A stretch of DNA of 64,000 nt from positions 1-64,000 of the forward strand of contig JAGHQL010000123.1 of assembly GCA_020080175.1 (NCBI GenBank), read 5' to 3'. The notes below the pieces were generated by a model. The model did no database searches. It was not told where the DNA came from and was given only the letters and a program-made list of their open reading frames with translations. Made by a program: the position numbers and the translations under genes. Shown one piece after another: positions 11,618 to 25,442 of the stretch. The stretch's first letter is position 1. Each line of letters begins with the position of its first letter. Origin of the DNA: Glutinoglossum americanum. Its lineage: Eukaryota > Ascomycota > Geoglossomycetes > Geoglossales > Geoglossaceae.

Positions 11618-13222
11618 GTGCCGATGTCTTCTCCACCTGCTCTGGTGGCCGTCGGGTTACTTGAGCCTGCTATCGTCCAGGGAGACGAAACATGGCAGCC
11701 AGTTTTTGAGCGGCAATGCGACTTCCAACCAACAATATTTTCTGGCGTGATGATGAATCTTATTAAAAACCCCAATATTAACTCTAACCACCTATTCAGG
11801 GCGGATATCTTGTACGACAGCCTGGGCGAGCTAGGTGCGCCGGCCTGTGATGCAGCTACTCCGGTCAATGCGATTGATGCACGCCCTCGGGAGACGAGAA
11901 TTTCAGGCTTCAGTTGCAAACGGACACTTGTGCGTCTTCTAATACCAAGAAATCCGCAGCTGGACAGAGCCTTGGTGCAAACGTGTCATATCTTGCAGTC
12001 CAGTACCCAAAGTGAAGAGAAGACATTGGTCGTGTACCTACCACACGTCGACGGCGCAGAAGAAATACCCTTTTATCATCCCGCTGTGTACGGGATCGCG
12101 TTCCTTCATATATGGAACCTAGCTGAGGCTGAAGCAGGAAAGATATCAATTCATTACAAGCTTTTTCGCGATTCTACGACCGATTCAGCACAGGATAGAA
12201 TCGACCCTAGTTTGGAGCGCATAGCCTTTCATCTTATATCCACCGTCCACAAACATGGGAAAGGCGTAAAAGCCGGTTATACGAAACGAGTTTGCCATGA
12301 CCGGGTAATCCCACAGCAGCGACTTCAAGACACTTATAGTAGGTTGAAGATAAGCCATGCAAAGCGGCTCATACAGAATTGGGCAGAGCAGACGGATCCA
12401 ACAAAGCATGTATTCGAAGATTTAGGGATTGCTGCATTCCTTATCGAACTCTGGAGGGATATGTACACATGGAGAGCAGAATGCTCCTCGGAATGTGAAA
12501 GAAAAGAAGAGTCACGAAACTCAGTTTGGAATGCTGCGGTCCTAAAACCCAGGTTTCCTGGATTTGTTGACATCGGTTGCGGCAACGGTATATTAGTGGA
12601 GATTCTTAAGAGGGAGGGATATTCTGGCTGGGGTTTCGACGCTCGCAGACGAAAGACATGGGATACATTCACGGAAGATGTTCAGGCCGGCTTAAAACAG
12701 ATGGTGTTAGTACCCAAGATTCTAGGAGACCAGCCATTCCTCAGAGAAGAGGGGATTCCCCATGGTCAATTGATGGAGCCCTTGCCACCTCAGGAGCGTG
12801 TAGGCATACATGATGGCACTTTTCCACACGGCACATTCATCATCTCCAATCATGCAGATGAGCTCACAGGTTGGACACCGCTCATTGCGTCACTGTCAGA
12901 ATCGCCATTCCTCATCATACCCTGTTGCTCTCACGATCTGTCAGGGGCTAGGTTTCGGGCGCCTGCTAAATCTGATGACCGGGGCAAACAGCCTTCAGCG
13001 TATGCTTCCCTTATCTACTGGGTGGAGAGACTTGCAAGAGATGCTGGGTGGGAAGTTGAAAGAGAGGTACTGAGGATTCCAAGCACCCGGAATATTGCAT
13101 TAATTGGGAGAAGACGGCAAAATATTAGCATTCCATTGTCGGATATCTTGCAAAGAGAAGGAGGTGGGGGTGGTTGGGTGGATAGAGCATTGGCATTAAC
13201 CAGGAAAAAAAATGATCATTAA
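11618..13222 (+). CDS. TRM44: tRNA (uracil-2'-O)-methyltransferase Trm44
   Basis: Trm44 uses S-adenosylmethionine to methylate the 2'-O of U44 in cytosolic tRNA-Ser. Single exon of 534 residues; Met3 could also be the start. The SAM-binding motif I reads FVDIGCGNGILVEIL at about 316-330, followed by GWGFDARRRKTW. Later family landmarks are FIISNHADELTGWTP and FLIIPCCSHDLSGARF (around 410-450), and a C-terminal LARDAGWEVEREVLRIPSTRN stretch. Length fits fungal Trm44. The gene shares a short divergent promoter with the minus-strand regulator, and its 3' end is followed by 330 bp of spacer before the lipase gene. Confidence 0.93.
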   Translation: MPMSSPPALVAVGLLEPAIVQGDETWQPVFERQCDFQPTIFSGVMMNLIKNPNINSNHLFRADILYDSLGELGAPACDAATPVNAIDARPRETRISGFSCKRTLVRLLIPRNPQLDRALVQTCHILQSSTQSEEKTLVVYLPHVDGAEEIPFYHPAVYGIAFLHIWNLAEAEAGKISIHYKLFRDSTTDSAQDRIDPSLERIAFHLISTVHKHGKGVKAGYTKRVCHDRVIPQQRLQDTYSRLKISHAKRLIQNWAEQTDPTKHVFEDLGIAAFLIELWRDMYTWRAECSSECERKEESRNSVWNAAVLKPRFPGFVDIGCGNGILVEILKREGYSGWGFDARRRKTWDTFTEDVQAGLKQMVLVPKILGDQPFLREEGIPHGQLMEPLPPQERVGIHDGTFPHGTFIISNHADELTGWTPLIASLSESPFLIIPCCSHDLSGARFRAPAKSDDRGKQPSAYASLIYWVERLARDAGWEVEREVLRIPSTRNIALIGRRRQNISIPLSDILQREGGGGGWVDRALALTRKKNDH

Positions 13223-13554
13223 AAAAGTGCGAAATATAATTGGTGCTATCGATCTGTAAATCGATTTGACAAGATTCTCGCGATTTCATTCCACTGGTTG
13301 GATTTCGGATTTCCAAGCCCCAGAAATGTTTGGAGCCTAGGCCGGTTCGAAATCACATGCAATTTGTTGGATCCGCATGACGCGCCGGCGGTCAATATTA
13401 ACCAAATACCCTGAGCCTGCGCCTTCGACTTTGATTTTAAGAAAACTGATATATTTGGTTATTGATCGTGCCAGGCTTCCCGTGGCAAACCCTCATGTCG
13501 GATGGATCTTCGATTATTCGCCGTGCTTGTTAGCTTCATTTTTGCAGGATTACT
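13223..13554. other. Spacer, TRM44 to lipase gene
   Basis: Presumed TRM44 terminator region and lipase promoter. A small open frame (13377-13574) overlaps the lipase start codon in another frame and could act as an upstream ORF, but I see no further support for it. Confidence 0.5.
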
Positions 13555-16500
13555 ATGGCAGGCATTCGGGATGAAGAACACGGGGTTTCTCCCGTTGACG
13601 TGGACCCTCACGGTCTCCGACGGCCAGACCCAGTGAGGACTCTGCTACCCTCGCCGATAGCATCTATTGTCAGTCTTGCAACTAGGTCGTCGTCTATTTA
13701 TCTCCGAATAGGCACGTTTATTGGCGGATTAGCTCTTGATGGCGCAAGAATCACGACTCTCACTAGCCTGGAGATTGGTCGCTCAATGGTTGAAGGTGTT
13801 TTATTGAGAGCAGGGCGAGATGTTGCTAGCCGGAGCAGTGGACAAATGGGCAAATTGGAAGCCGAGAACGTTCTCGAAAAGAGCATTATATATTTGCATT
13901 CGACTTTCACTAAGGCGTCTTTTGTTGCATCGACAGGATTCAGTGTATCCTCCGCGGCACTCCTTTCCGCATCGTCATTGTCGATGCACCTACTCTATGC
14001 GCTGGACTCTATCTTAGGTTCTACTGAGTCTTCCCGTGCTATTGCCTCTATTATTACCCTTATACGGCATGAGTTTCGGAACCCGGAAACCGGGGCAAAG
14101 GGTGAACGCGTTGGAGTTGCCGACCTTCTGATTGGAATTAGTGGGCTCGCGTTGGTTCAGGGATGGTGTAGGAATAGAACAGAGAGGTTGGTTAGGGAAA
14201 GCTGTACCGAAGAAGCTGTCTGGGACGTTGTTGTGCTCGATAACGGGCGAAGAGCAGATGTTGTCGCAGTCAATAGCAAAGACCAAACAGGGGAAATCAG
14301 GCAAGAAGTTGACGGAAGGGAAGGGGTTGTTGGCCCATGGAAAAAGAAACGGGCGACCTCCTTTGTGTCGACGACTGGAGGTCCAGAGGTCATTCAAGCT
14401 ATTGAGCATATGGAAGACTCATCTGAACCTGTTTCGTCAATCGAATCTCAAGATCAGAGCGTTGAAGATACGTGGCCAGAAAGAGAACTCTCTCAGCATC
14501 TCATGGCGCAGCTACCATCAAATGCAAAAGTATCCGTTACTACTTCGATTAGAACGACCAAGACGGTAACCGTGGAAGTACTCGGCGCCGAGCCTCCGGA
14601 TCTGTCTCCTCCCCCCGGTGCAGTCATTATTGAAGAGAGCTCTCACTATAGATCGGCGGTGAATACTGAGGCAAACACGGACGCAGCCTTTGCTAGCGCT
14701 TCACCGGACACATATTCTCCTCGATATCGGGTTGTGTATCAGATCACACGGAATAAGTCTCGGCGAGCTAGCATAGGAGGCGAAGGAGATGCTGTCCTCG
14801 AGTTTGGTGAACAGATTAGCCCCCATGTGACCGGCGATTCGGTGCTCGCAGTTCGTGGATCTCTCTTACCTGCAACAGGCAATGATGGAGGGATCCATGA
14901 GAACGTCTCCAAAGGGGTTCGACCGTGGCACCACCGAACGGCTCCTAGAACCCCACTAGCGAAGGCCCGAAAGCCAAACGAATTTCACCCCGATATTCCC
15001 AGTAGTAAAGAGTCGGAATCCATACGCAAAAGTAATACTGCAAATCAAAAGCGACCCAGAAAACCGGTGAGCTCGTCGTCCTCCCACAACGCGTCTGACG
15101 AGGCAGAAAAGGGTAAAACGTCCAAACGGAAATCTTCACTCCCAAAGACTTCCCATAAGGCGGCATCTGAGAAGACCGAGAAAATGAAGACTCTCAGACG
15201 CGCTTTTAGGAAAGGGACATCTAGTACGGCCCTAGCCAACCTATGGGGAAAAGAGAGCCCTTCCGACACCGTACAAAATGCGCGCAAGGGAAAGGAGCAA
15301 AGGCCTCCATGGGGATCTAGCCAAGGGCAATTCTCAAATAAATCGAATACTGGCTCGTCCTTACCAGTACCCCAGTGGCAGTCGAGCTTGGCAATGAGTA
15401 AGGATCTACCAAGAGCCCCGCCACGCGGCAATCCGAACTACTTCTCCTCCAGAGATCTCGGCCAGGGGCCGGGTATATATAGGAGCCCTTCAGGAGCAAG
15501 TTACTACTCGATACACGAAAGACGTCGAGACTCGCTGGTGTCGCAGACAGACACGTATTCGATACAGCCTGCTGAGCAACTACAGCCAGGCTCACCTAGC
15601 CACCTCGGGAAACACGCAAAATCATCCAGCTCTTTGCTTAGAGCGAAGTCAGCAAAGGATGTAACAGTGAGTGCGGTGGAATTGCCGGCCCGGACACTCT
15701 CGAAAAACCACCGGAGATCTAAGTCGTATGCTCCTAGCATATGCACACTCCATACCAATGACTCGGAGACTTCTCTTGCGTTGGTAAACCCGCACCCTAA
15801 AAGCGCCTTCGATGACCATTCTGCCATTATGTCACTGAACCGTAGTGGTTATGTCCCTAACCTATTCCCTCAGTCGCATTTTGTACACAATATTGTTCGC
15901 TTCATGCGCTTTGCCTCTGCGAGTTATGGTTCTAATTTCTTACGGCTGATGGGTATCACATCTCAAAAACGAGTCGATTCTACTGATGCCGACACGCTGT
16001 GCCACCCTGAGCAACACGACTCCTTTGCGAGGCACGTAGGATTGCCTGCCTCAACAATCTTGGTTTCGTCTCATCTTGATCCGCAGGGAGGATCCAACTC
16101 TACTGGAGAAACCGACACGGGCGTACCCATGGTACATTTCGTGTCCCTCGATCACTCGTCTAAAGCCGTCGTCTTGACTTGTCGTGGTACTCTTGGATTC
16201 GAAGATGTCCTTACAGACCTTAGCTGCGAGTATGATGATATCGTTTGGAGACACAGAACGTATAAAGTGCATAAAGGCATGCATGCGTCGGCGAGAAAAC
16301 TCTTAGAAGGTGGTGGGGGGAAAGTGATGTCAACAATTCAAGTGGCTTTAGAGGAATATCCTGAGTACGGTCTTATTTTGTGCGGCCACTCGCTAGGAGC
16401 AGGAGTCACCGCGATACTATCTATCCTACTTTCAGAACCAGACGTGACAGGTCTATCAGGTTCTGCTTTCGTGACGACGCCCTCTCCATCTGAAACTCCG

Positions 16501-17181
16501 TTGCTCATGAGCTCGGCGACAAACCGGCAAAAACACAGCCCGTCAACCCCTCAAAGACTCTTCTGGTTACCAGGAGGAAGACCCATTCACACGTACGCCT
16601 ATGGGCCTCCTGGTACTGTTTCCTCATCACTCCGAATCGCTACACGGGGACTGATAACGACCATCGTAAACGGTCAAGACCTCGTTCCTCATCTCTCCCT
16701 CGGAGTTCTCCACGACCTCCAGGGTGTAGCCTTGGCATTCAAGACCGACACCTCAGGCGCCAAAAGCGAAATCCGCAAGAGGTTCTGGGCAGGGCTCACT
16801 GGCGGACTCACGGGCGAACTTTTTGGCCAGCCATGCGGGCGTGTTGGCGAGGAGAATGACGACTGGGCTTTATCTGCATTGAAAAGTTTGCGGGTTAATA
16901 TGCTCTCTACTAAACTAATGCCGCCGGGTGAAGTCTTTGTCATAGAGACCATGCCGGTCTTACAGCGAGATGCATTTACCCCTAGGGGTTCAGCGACTGC
17001 GGATGGATATCCGAGGCTGGGCCGACCAGCTACAAGAGCAGTGCTGAAGCTTATAAAAGATGTAGATGGGAAGTTTGGAGAAGTGAGGTTCGGTGGGTCT
17101 ATGTTGGGGGATCACAGCCCTGGGCGGTACGAGAGGAGTTTAAGTGCGTTGGGGAAAGGGGTTCTTGGTGATGAGGGCTAG
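13555..17181 (+). CDS. Class 3 lipase (sn-1 diacylglycerol-lipase-like)
   Basis: Predicted serine lipase acting on acylglycerols at a membrane. Single exon of 1208 residues. The alpha/beta-hydrolase core is in the C-terminal third. The nucleophile elbow GHSLGAG places Ser946; Asp1042 in NGQDLVPHLS and His1187 in GDHSPGRY are the likely remaining triad members. Upstream landmarks VVLTCRGTLGFEDVLTDL and HKGMHASA fit the class 3 fold. The N-terminal region (about 30-215) has hydrophobic stretches that could anchor it. Residues about 370-790 are Ser/Arg/Lys-rich and probably disordered, with many potential phosphosites. Family is confident; the substrate is inferred. Confidence 0.88.
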   Translation: MAGIRDEEHGVSPVDVDPHGLRRPDPVRTLLPSPIASIVSLATRSSSIYLRIGTFIGGLALDGARITTLTSLEIGRSMVEGVLLRAGRDVASRSSGQMGKLEAENVLEKSIIYLHSTFTKASFVASTGFSVSSAALLSASSLSMHLLYALDSILGSTESSRAIASIITLIRHEFRNPETGAKGERVGVADLLIGISGLALVQGWCRNRTERLVRESCTEEAVWDVVVLDNGRRADVVAVNSKDQTGEIRQEVDGREGVVGPWKKKRATSFVSTTGGPEVIQAIEHMEDSSEPVSSIESQDQSVEDTWPERELSQHLMAQLPSNAKVSVTTSIRTTKTVTVEVLGAEPPDLSPPPGAVIIEESSHYRSAVNTEANTDAAFASASPDTYSPRYRVVYQITRNKSRRASIGGEGDAVLEFGEQISPHVTGDSVLAVRGSLLPATGNDGGIHENVSKGVRPWHHRTAPRTPLAKARKPNEFHPDIPSSKESESIRKSNTANQKRPRKPVSSSSSHNASDEAEKGKTSKRKSSLPKTSHKAASEKTEKMKTLRRAFRKGTSSTALANLWGKESPSDTVQNARKGKEQRPPWGSSQGQFSNKSNTGSSLPVPQWQSSLAMSKDLPRAPPRGNPNYFSSRDLGQGPGIYRSPSGASYYSIHERRRDSLVSQTDTYSIQPAEQLQPGSPSHLGKHAKSSSSLLRAKSAKDVTVSAVELPARTLSKNHRRSKSYAPSICTLHTNDSETSLALVNPHPKSAFDDHSAIMSLNRSGYVPNLFPQSHFVHNIVRFMRFASASYGSNFLRLMGITSQKRVDSTDADTLCHPEQHDSFARHVGLPASTILVSSHLDPQGGSNSTGETDTGVPMVHFVSLDHSSKAVVLTCRGTLGFEDVLTDLSCEYDDIVWRHRTYKVHKGMHASARKLLEGGGGKVMSTIQVALEEYPEYGLILCGHSLGAGVTAILSILLSEPDVTGLSGSAFVTTPSPSETPLLMSSATNRQKHSPSTPQRLFWLPGGRPIHTYAYGPPGTVSSSLRIATRGLITTIVNGQDLVPHLSLGVLHDLQGVALAFKTDTSGAKSEIRKRFWAGLTGGLTGELFGQPCGRVGEENDDWALSALKSLRVNMLSTKLMPPGEVFVIETMPVLQRDAFTPRGSATADGYPRLGRPATRAVLKLIKDVDGKFGEVRFGGSMLGDHSPGRYERSLSALGKGVLGDEG

Positions 17182-18199
17182 TTCGAGTTGGTCCAGTTCT
17201 CATATGAGATGAATGACTATCAGGAGTATATGGTTAGAGGGCACACCCTCGAAGACCACCATTATATCACAGTGCATATATTCAGGAGGGACTCCCATAA
17301 CCATAGGCCTATCTCAAACACCACCATGGTGCCAAGTTTGTATATACCCGAAAGACTTCTATAACTATTAGGCCAGGGAATGGGGAAAGCAACAACACAC
17401 TTGAAAAGCAGCAAGCGGGTCGAGGTTTGAAGTCACGATATTCTGGTAAACTCTTCGTAGCATCCGAATAAATAAAACGAAAAGCCGTGGTAATTGAGAA
17501 AATTATCCCTTTAAAAAATAGCCTGAAAATAATAGTAGCGATAATAGGCCAATAAGAAAGGATTCAGTGCGTTATCTATATTCTTTTAGTCACATAGTAG
17601 AAACCTTTGGGCTTTCAACCCGTCAGCCACCCTCGCTCAACGCGAGCAAAACGTACCAATCATAGCTATTTGCCTCAAATGATAGAGGAGATTGGCTACA
17701 TTTCACATTAGAACTTATGTAGCTCTAGCCTGCTTGTGTTATAGAACGTCTCGTTATGATGAGAATAGCGGTTCATGGAATCCCCATGTTCTCTGCGGGG
17801 CATGTCTTTCTATCCCGTTTCATCCGTTTTTCGAGCGTGGGCTGTTACCGTAGCAACATCATCACACAAACTCTTGCACTTAGCCCAGTTCGTACTAGCT
17901 CATCCTTCCGAAACCACCCACCACATCGCCTCCGAAACTACCCGAAGGAAACGCTCTGGGAAATTTGCTTTTTAGCTTATCCCGCCCAACGAATTCACGC
18001 TGGGCCTTTTTCGCAGCAAAAAAAAAAACCCTTTTTAATTTTTTTTGAGGGGCTGCTCGTTGTACTTGTACGCTTTGTACACCATCTCTTTCCTCAGCTC
18101 ATAATACGTACGTTGGTGATCGCGAATTACATTCATTTATTCGAAATCTCTTTTTTTAATTGGTCCTGGGGTCTGGAACTCGCCACTGGCTAAGGAACC
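17182..18199. other. 1-kb spacer, lipase gene to FUM1
   Basis: No gene recognised. It contains a degenerate MITE-like stretch (listed separately) and A/T-rich sequence. The 3' half, about 17.75-18.2 kb, is pyrimidine-rich and presumably the FUM1 promoter and leader. Confidence 0.5.
17296..17510. mobile_element. Degenerate MITE-like element (one good terminus)
   Basis: The end GCCGTGGTAATTGAG...TTATCCCT (17484-17510) and the AATAAATAAA stretch before it closely match the right end of the element at 56.26-56.55 kb. The opposite end is only weakly recognisable near 17308-17328 (CTATCTCAAACACCACCATG). I read it as an older, decayed copy of the same short non-coding family. Confidence 0.4.
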
Positions 18200-20360
18200 A
18201 TGACGATGCTTGGGTTGTCGCGGTTCGCTGTCAACCGAAGGGGCTCGGTCGGTGGTGCCTTTGCACATGCTGCTGCGAGGCTGGCAGCTGCACCGGTTTC
18301 GAGGCCTAGGTTTGCTTCCTCTGCGATTGCGTGGTGGGGTGGTGAGATGATTGTCGGGCGGAGGTCGACAGGACATAAATCCCGGGGGTCTTCTTTTACT
18401 CACTTAAGGAATGGTTCATTGTCGGACCTTCGAGTCGAGAGAGGGTTTAGTACGAGTATTGCGAAGATGGTAGGGTGCTTTCTTTTTTTCTTTTGTAATT
18501 TGGTAATTCTGCTGGGGAGGAGGGTTACCGCTGTAATATTGGGTGTACTGAGATAGCGGCTTTGTGTTGGACCCTTTTGCTAACTTGCGCGGGGCTGACA
18601 ACAGACCACCGAAACCAGGACAGAAAGCGACGCTTTTGGGGAGATTCAGGTGAGACCGATTTTAAATAGTAATTAATGGTCCCCATTTTCTTCGGGATCC
18701 GTGGGCTAACCTAAATCTTCGATAGGTGCCCGCGGACAAATACTGGGGAGCCCAGACAGAGCGGTACGATACCCGTCCTTCAACACCGATATGATTTCAG
18801 ACATTCATGGAGTGACTGCTTCGCCTATCGCTGGGCTATATGCCTAAAATATCATTAGCTATGCGCTGAGAGGATCCGTTTGGCGCTGATTTTTGAATTG
18901 ACAGGTCGTTGGAGAACTTTAAAATTAATCAACCGCAAGACCGTATGCCCCCACCGGTCGTTAGGGCATTTGGAATTCTCAAGGGTGCCGCTGCAATAGT
19001 GAATGTGACGTTTGGCCTTGGTAAAGCTCCTCCCTCCTCCAACTTCGGTGCAGCCTTTTACATGTTGGAAATAAAGGCTAATTTCTATTAAAGACCCGAA
19101 GATAGGCAAGGCAATAGAGCAAGCAGCAGCCGAAGTTGCTTCCTTGAAGCTGGTCGATCATTTCCCTCTCGTAGTATGGCAGACTGGCTCTGGGACACAG
19201 TCCAACATGAATGCGAATGAAGTCATCTCGAATAGGGCGATCGAAATTCTTGGAGGAACGATGGGGACGAAAAAGCCGGTGCACCCTAACGACCATGTCA
19301 ATATGTCCGCCTCGTCGAATGATAGCTTTCCGACTGTGATGCACATCGCGGCTGTTTTAGAGATTGAGGAGCAGCTCCTGCCGTCGCTGAGGAGCCTGAG
19401 AGATGCTTTGCAGAAAAAGAGCGAGCAGTTTGAAAAGATTATCAAGATTGGTCGCACGCATCTTCAAGACGCTACGCCTTTGACTCTGGGACAGGAATTT
19501 TCTGGTTACGTTGCACAACTTGACCTGGGAATTGAGCGCGTGACAGCTACTCTCCCGCACCTTCGGCTTCTGGCTCAAGGTGGTACAGCTGTCGGAACTG
19601 GTATCAACACATTTGTGGGGTTTGCGGAAGCAATTGCCGCTGAAATCACAAAGATGACAGGGACAGAATTCAAGACAGCCCCGAACAAGTTCGAATCCCT
19701 GGCTACTCATGATGCTATCGTGGAGGCGTCAGGGTCGCTAAATACCCTTGCCTGCTCCCTCTTCAAGATTGCCCAAGACGTCCGCTTTTTAGGATCGGGT
19801 CCTCGATGCGGGCTTGGTGAGTTGCGGCTTCCCGAGAATGAGCCCGGCTCCTCCATCATGCCCGGCAAAGTCAATCCCACGCAGTGCGAAGCTTTGACAA
19901 TGGTATGCGCCCAGGTTATGGGCAATCACACAGCAGTCACGGTTTCTGGAATGAGTGGGCAGTTTGAGCTCAATGTCTTCAAGCCTGTATTAATCAGAAA
20001 CCTATTGCACAGCATAAGGATTTTAAGCGATGCGATGAGGAGTTTCGAGAAGAACCTGGTTGTGGGGATAGAGGCTGATGAGAAGAGAATTGCATCCCTG
20101 TTGAATGAAAGGTAAGGGGAACCCATCTGATCAGGGTGGCATGGGAGCTGCTGACAGATTGGTATAGTCTTATGCTTGTTACTTGTTTGAATCCCGTCAT
20201 CGGATATGACATGGCATCGAAGGTTGCTAAGAACGCTCATAAAAAAGGAACCACGCTGAAGGAGAGCGCGATGGAGCTGAAGGCCTTGAGTGGAGAGGAT
20301 TTCGACAAGTATGTCAGGCCGGAGTTGATGATTCACCCAAGTGATAAGTCGAAGCTCTAG
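18200..20360 (+). CDS. FUM1: Fumarate hydratase, class II
   Basis: Fumarase interconverts fumarate and L-malate in the mitochondrial TCA cycle and, as a second pool, in the cytosol and nucleus. Six exons: 18200-18469, 18605-18649, 18726-18763, 18905-19020, 19094-20111 and 20168-20360, all in phase, giving 559 residues. The first 90 residues are Arg/Ser-rich without acidic clusters and form a mitochondrial presequence; exon 1 ends exactly at Met90. The mature part carries [46 protein letters not shown] and the family signature [11 protein letters not shown] (from residue 408). The C-terminus [11 protein letters not shown] is intact. Met90 would start a protein of the right length for a cytosolic form. 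Confidence 0.97.
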
Positions 20361-20556
20361 AGCTGGGCCGGGAGTCACGTCTAAAGCTTAAATATTAAGA
20401 GAAAGCCAGCGAAAGCGTGCTGTATATATCCTCTCAACTATCCTTTAAGTACGCCGAACTTATTTTGTGATCGGAAATATCCGGCTCAAGCACGTGATCA
20501 AGTCATAAACCATCGGCTTGTCGCGTTATCGGATCGCGTCTGTCTGACCGATGTAA

Positions 20557-24303
<3,747 letters not shown>

Positions 24304-25442
24304 ATTAATTTTAGAAGGAGATGGAACCCTTGGAGTGGTTTCCGTCTATCCGCGGTAGACATCGGCGTTTAGATGGATGGGTGGCTACGACGGGATCGGT
24401 ATGGATATTGCAAAACGAAGCAAGGAATTTATCGCTTGGTGTTGGATTGAGAGATGGATGGGTGGATGTATTTCAGTTTTGATTTGAATATACCCACCAC
24501 CGTTTTTACCGGCTCCGCTCCTAGCCGAAGATACGTACGAGGTACGTAGTGGCATACTCGCTCAAGGGGGGGTCTATCCGTCCACTTTAAATTGAAAGTG
24601 CAGGTGTCATGGCTGAAGAGTCTAGACGCGTATCTAGCTTATATACTCCTTGTACATAACGCTAAGAATTCACCGCCGCATCACGGTGCCCCTAGCTATT
24701 TCTCCACTCTGTACAGGCGCTTATATCGCCTGCCCCCTTTCCTGTAATCATAATTCACGCTCGGGTAGATACTAGGAGGCTAGCCTGACGGACTGATGTC
24801 CCCGATAACATCAGGGCCTATGACCTTGGCCCCTAGCCTCCCTCATATATAGGTTTATAGATCATTGGCGTGCGCCCATTGGCGGGTCTTGGGCAAATAG
24901 CCTAGAGCGTATCGCTTTGTAAGTATTGATTTATACGTCGAGTTGGACCGTCAACCCGACCCGAGAAAACCGTTGAACTCAAACAAAACGAACGGTTTAA
25001 TTTCTTGATTCTGGTATATTTTTTTTTCTTCCCTTCTTTCGCATACTTGTATCGGATATGTTAGAAAAAAAAGCGGAAAAATAAGATTGGAAAAAGGAAA
25101 TCCCCAATTACTCCCGAAAGGTAGAGAGAAAAAGACATCCGGGAAGAACAAATGAACAAAAAAAACGGTAAGCGGGAAGCACCCTCGGGCATAAAAAGTT
25201 TTTCTGCGGTGCGAATAACGATTCACGCCGGATAAAAACTTTAAAAGAAGCTTGGTGGATCTAAAAAAAGGGATGAGCTCTTATTCTCCAGTGAGGTCCA
25301 TTCACCTACCAACCAACCCCAAGATAATGTAAGAACCCCATTATTCAGGATCTCATCCAAAGCATAGAACAATTCATATCTAAAACCTCTCGCGCCCCAC
25401 TTTTCATGCATCGTCGTCGAATCATCACCAGCATTAACCCCC
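24304..25442. other. Convergent spacer, SMC5 / nimA
   Basis: 3' flanks of two convergent genes. A/T-rich from about 25.0 kb. I see no gene, RNA or repeat family. Confidence 0.6.
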
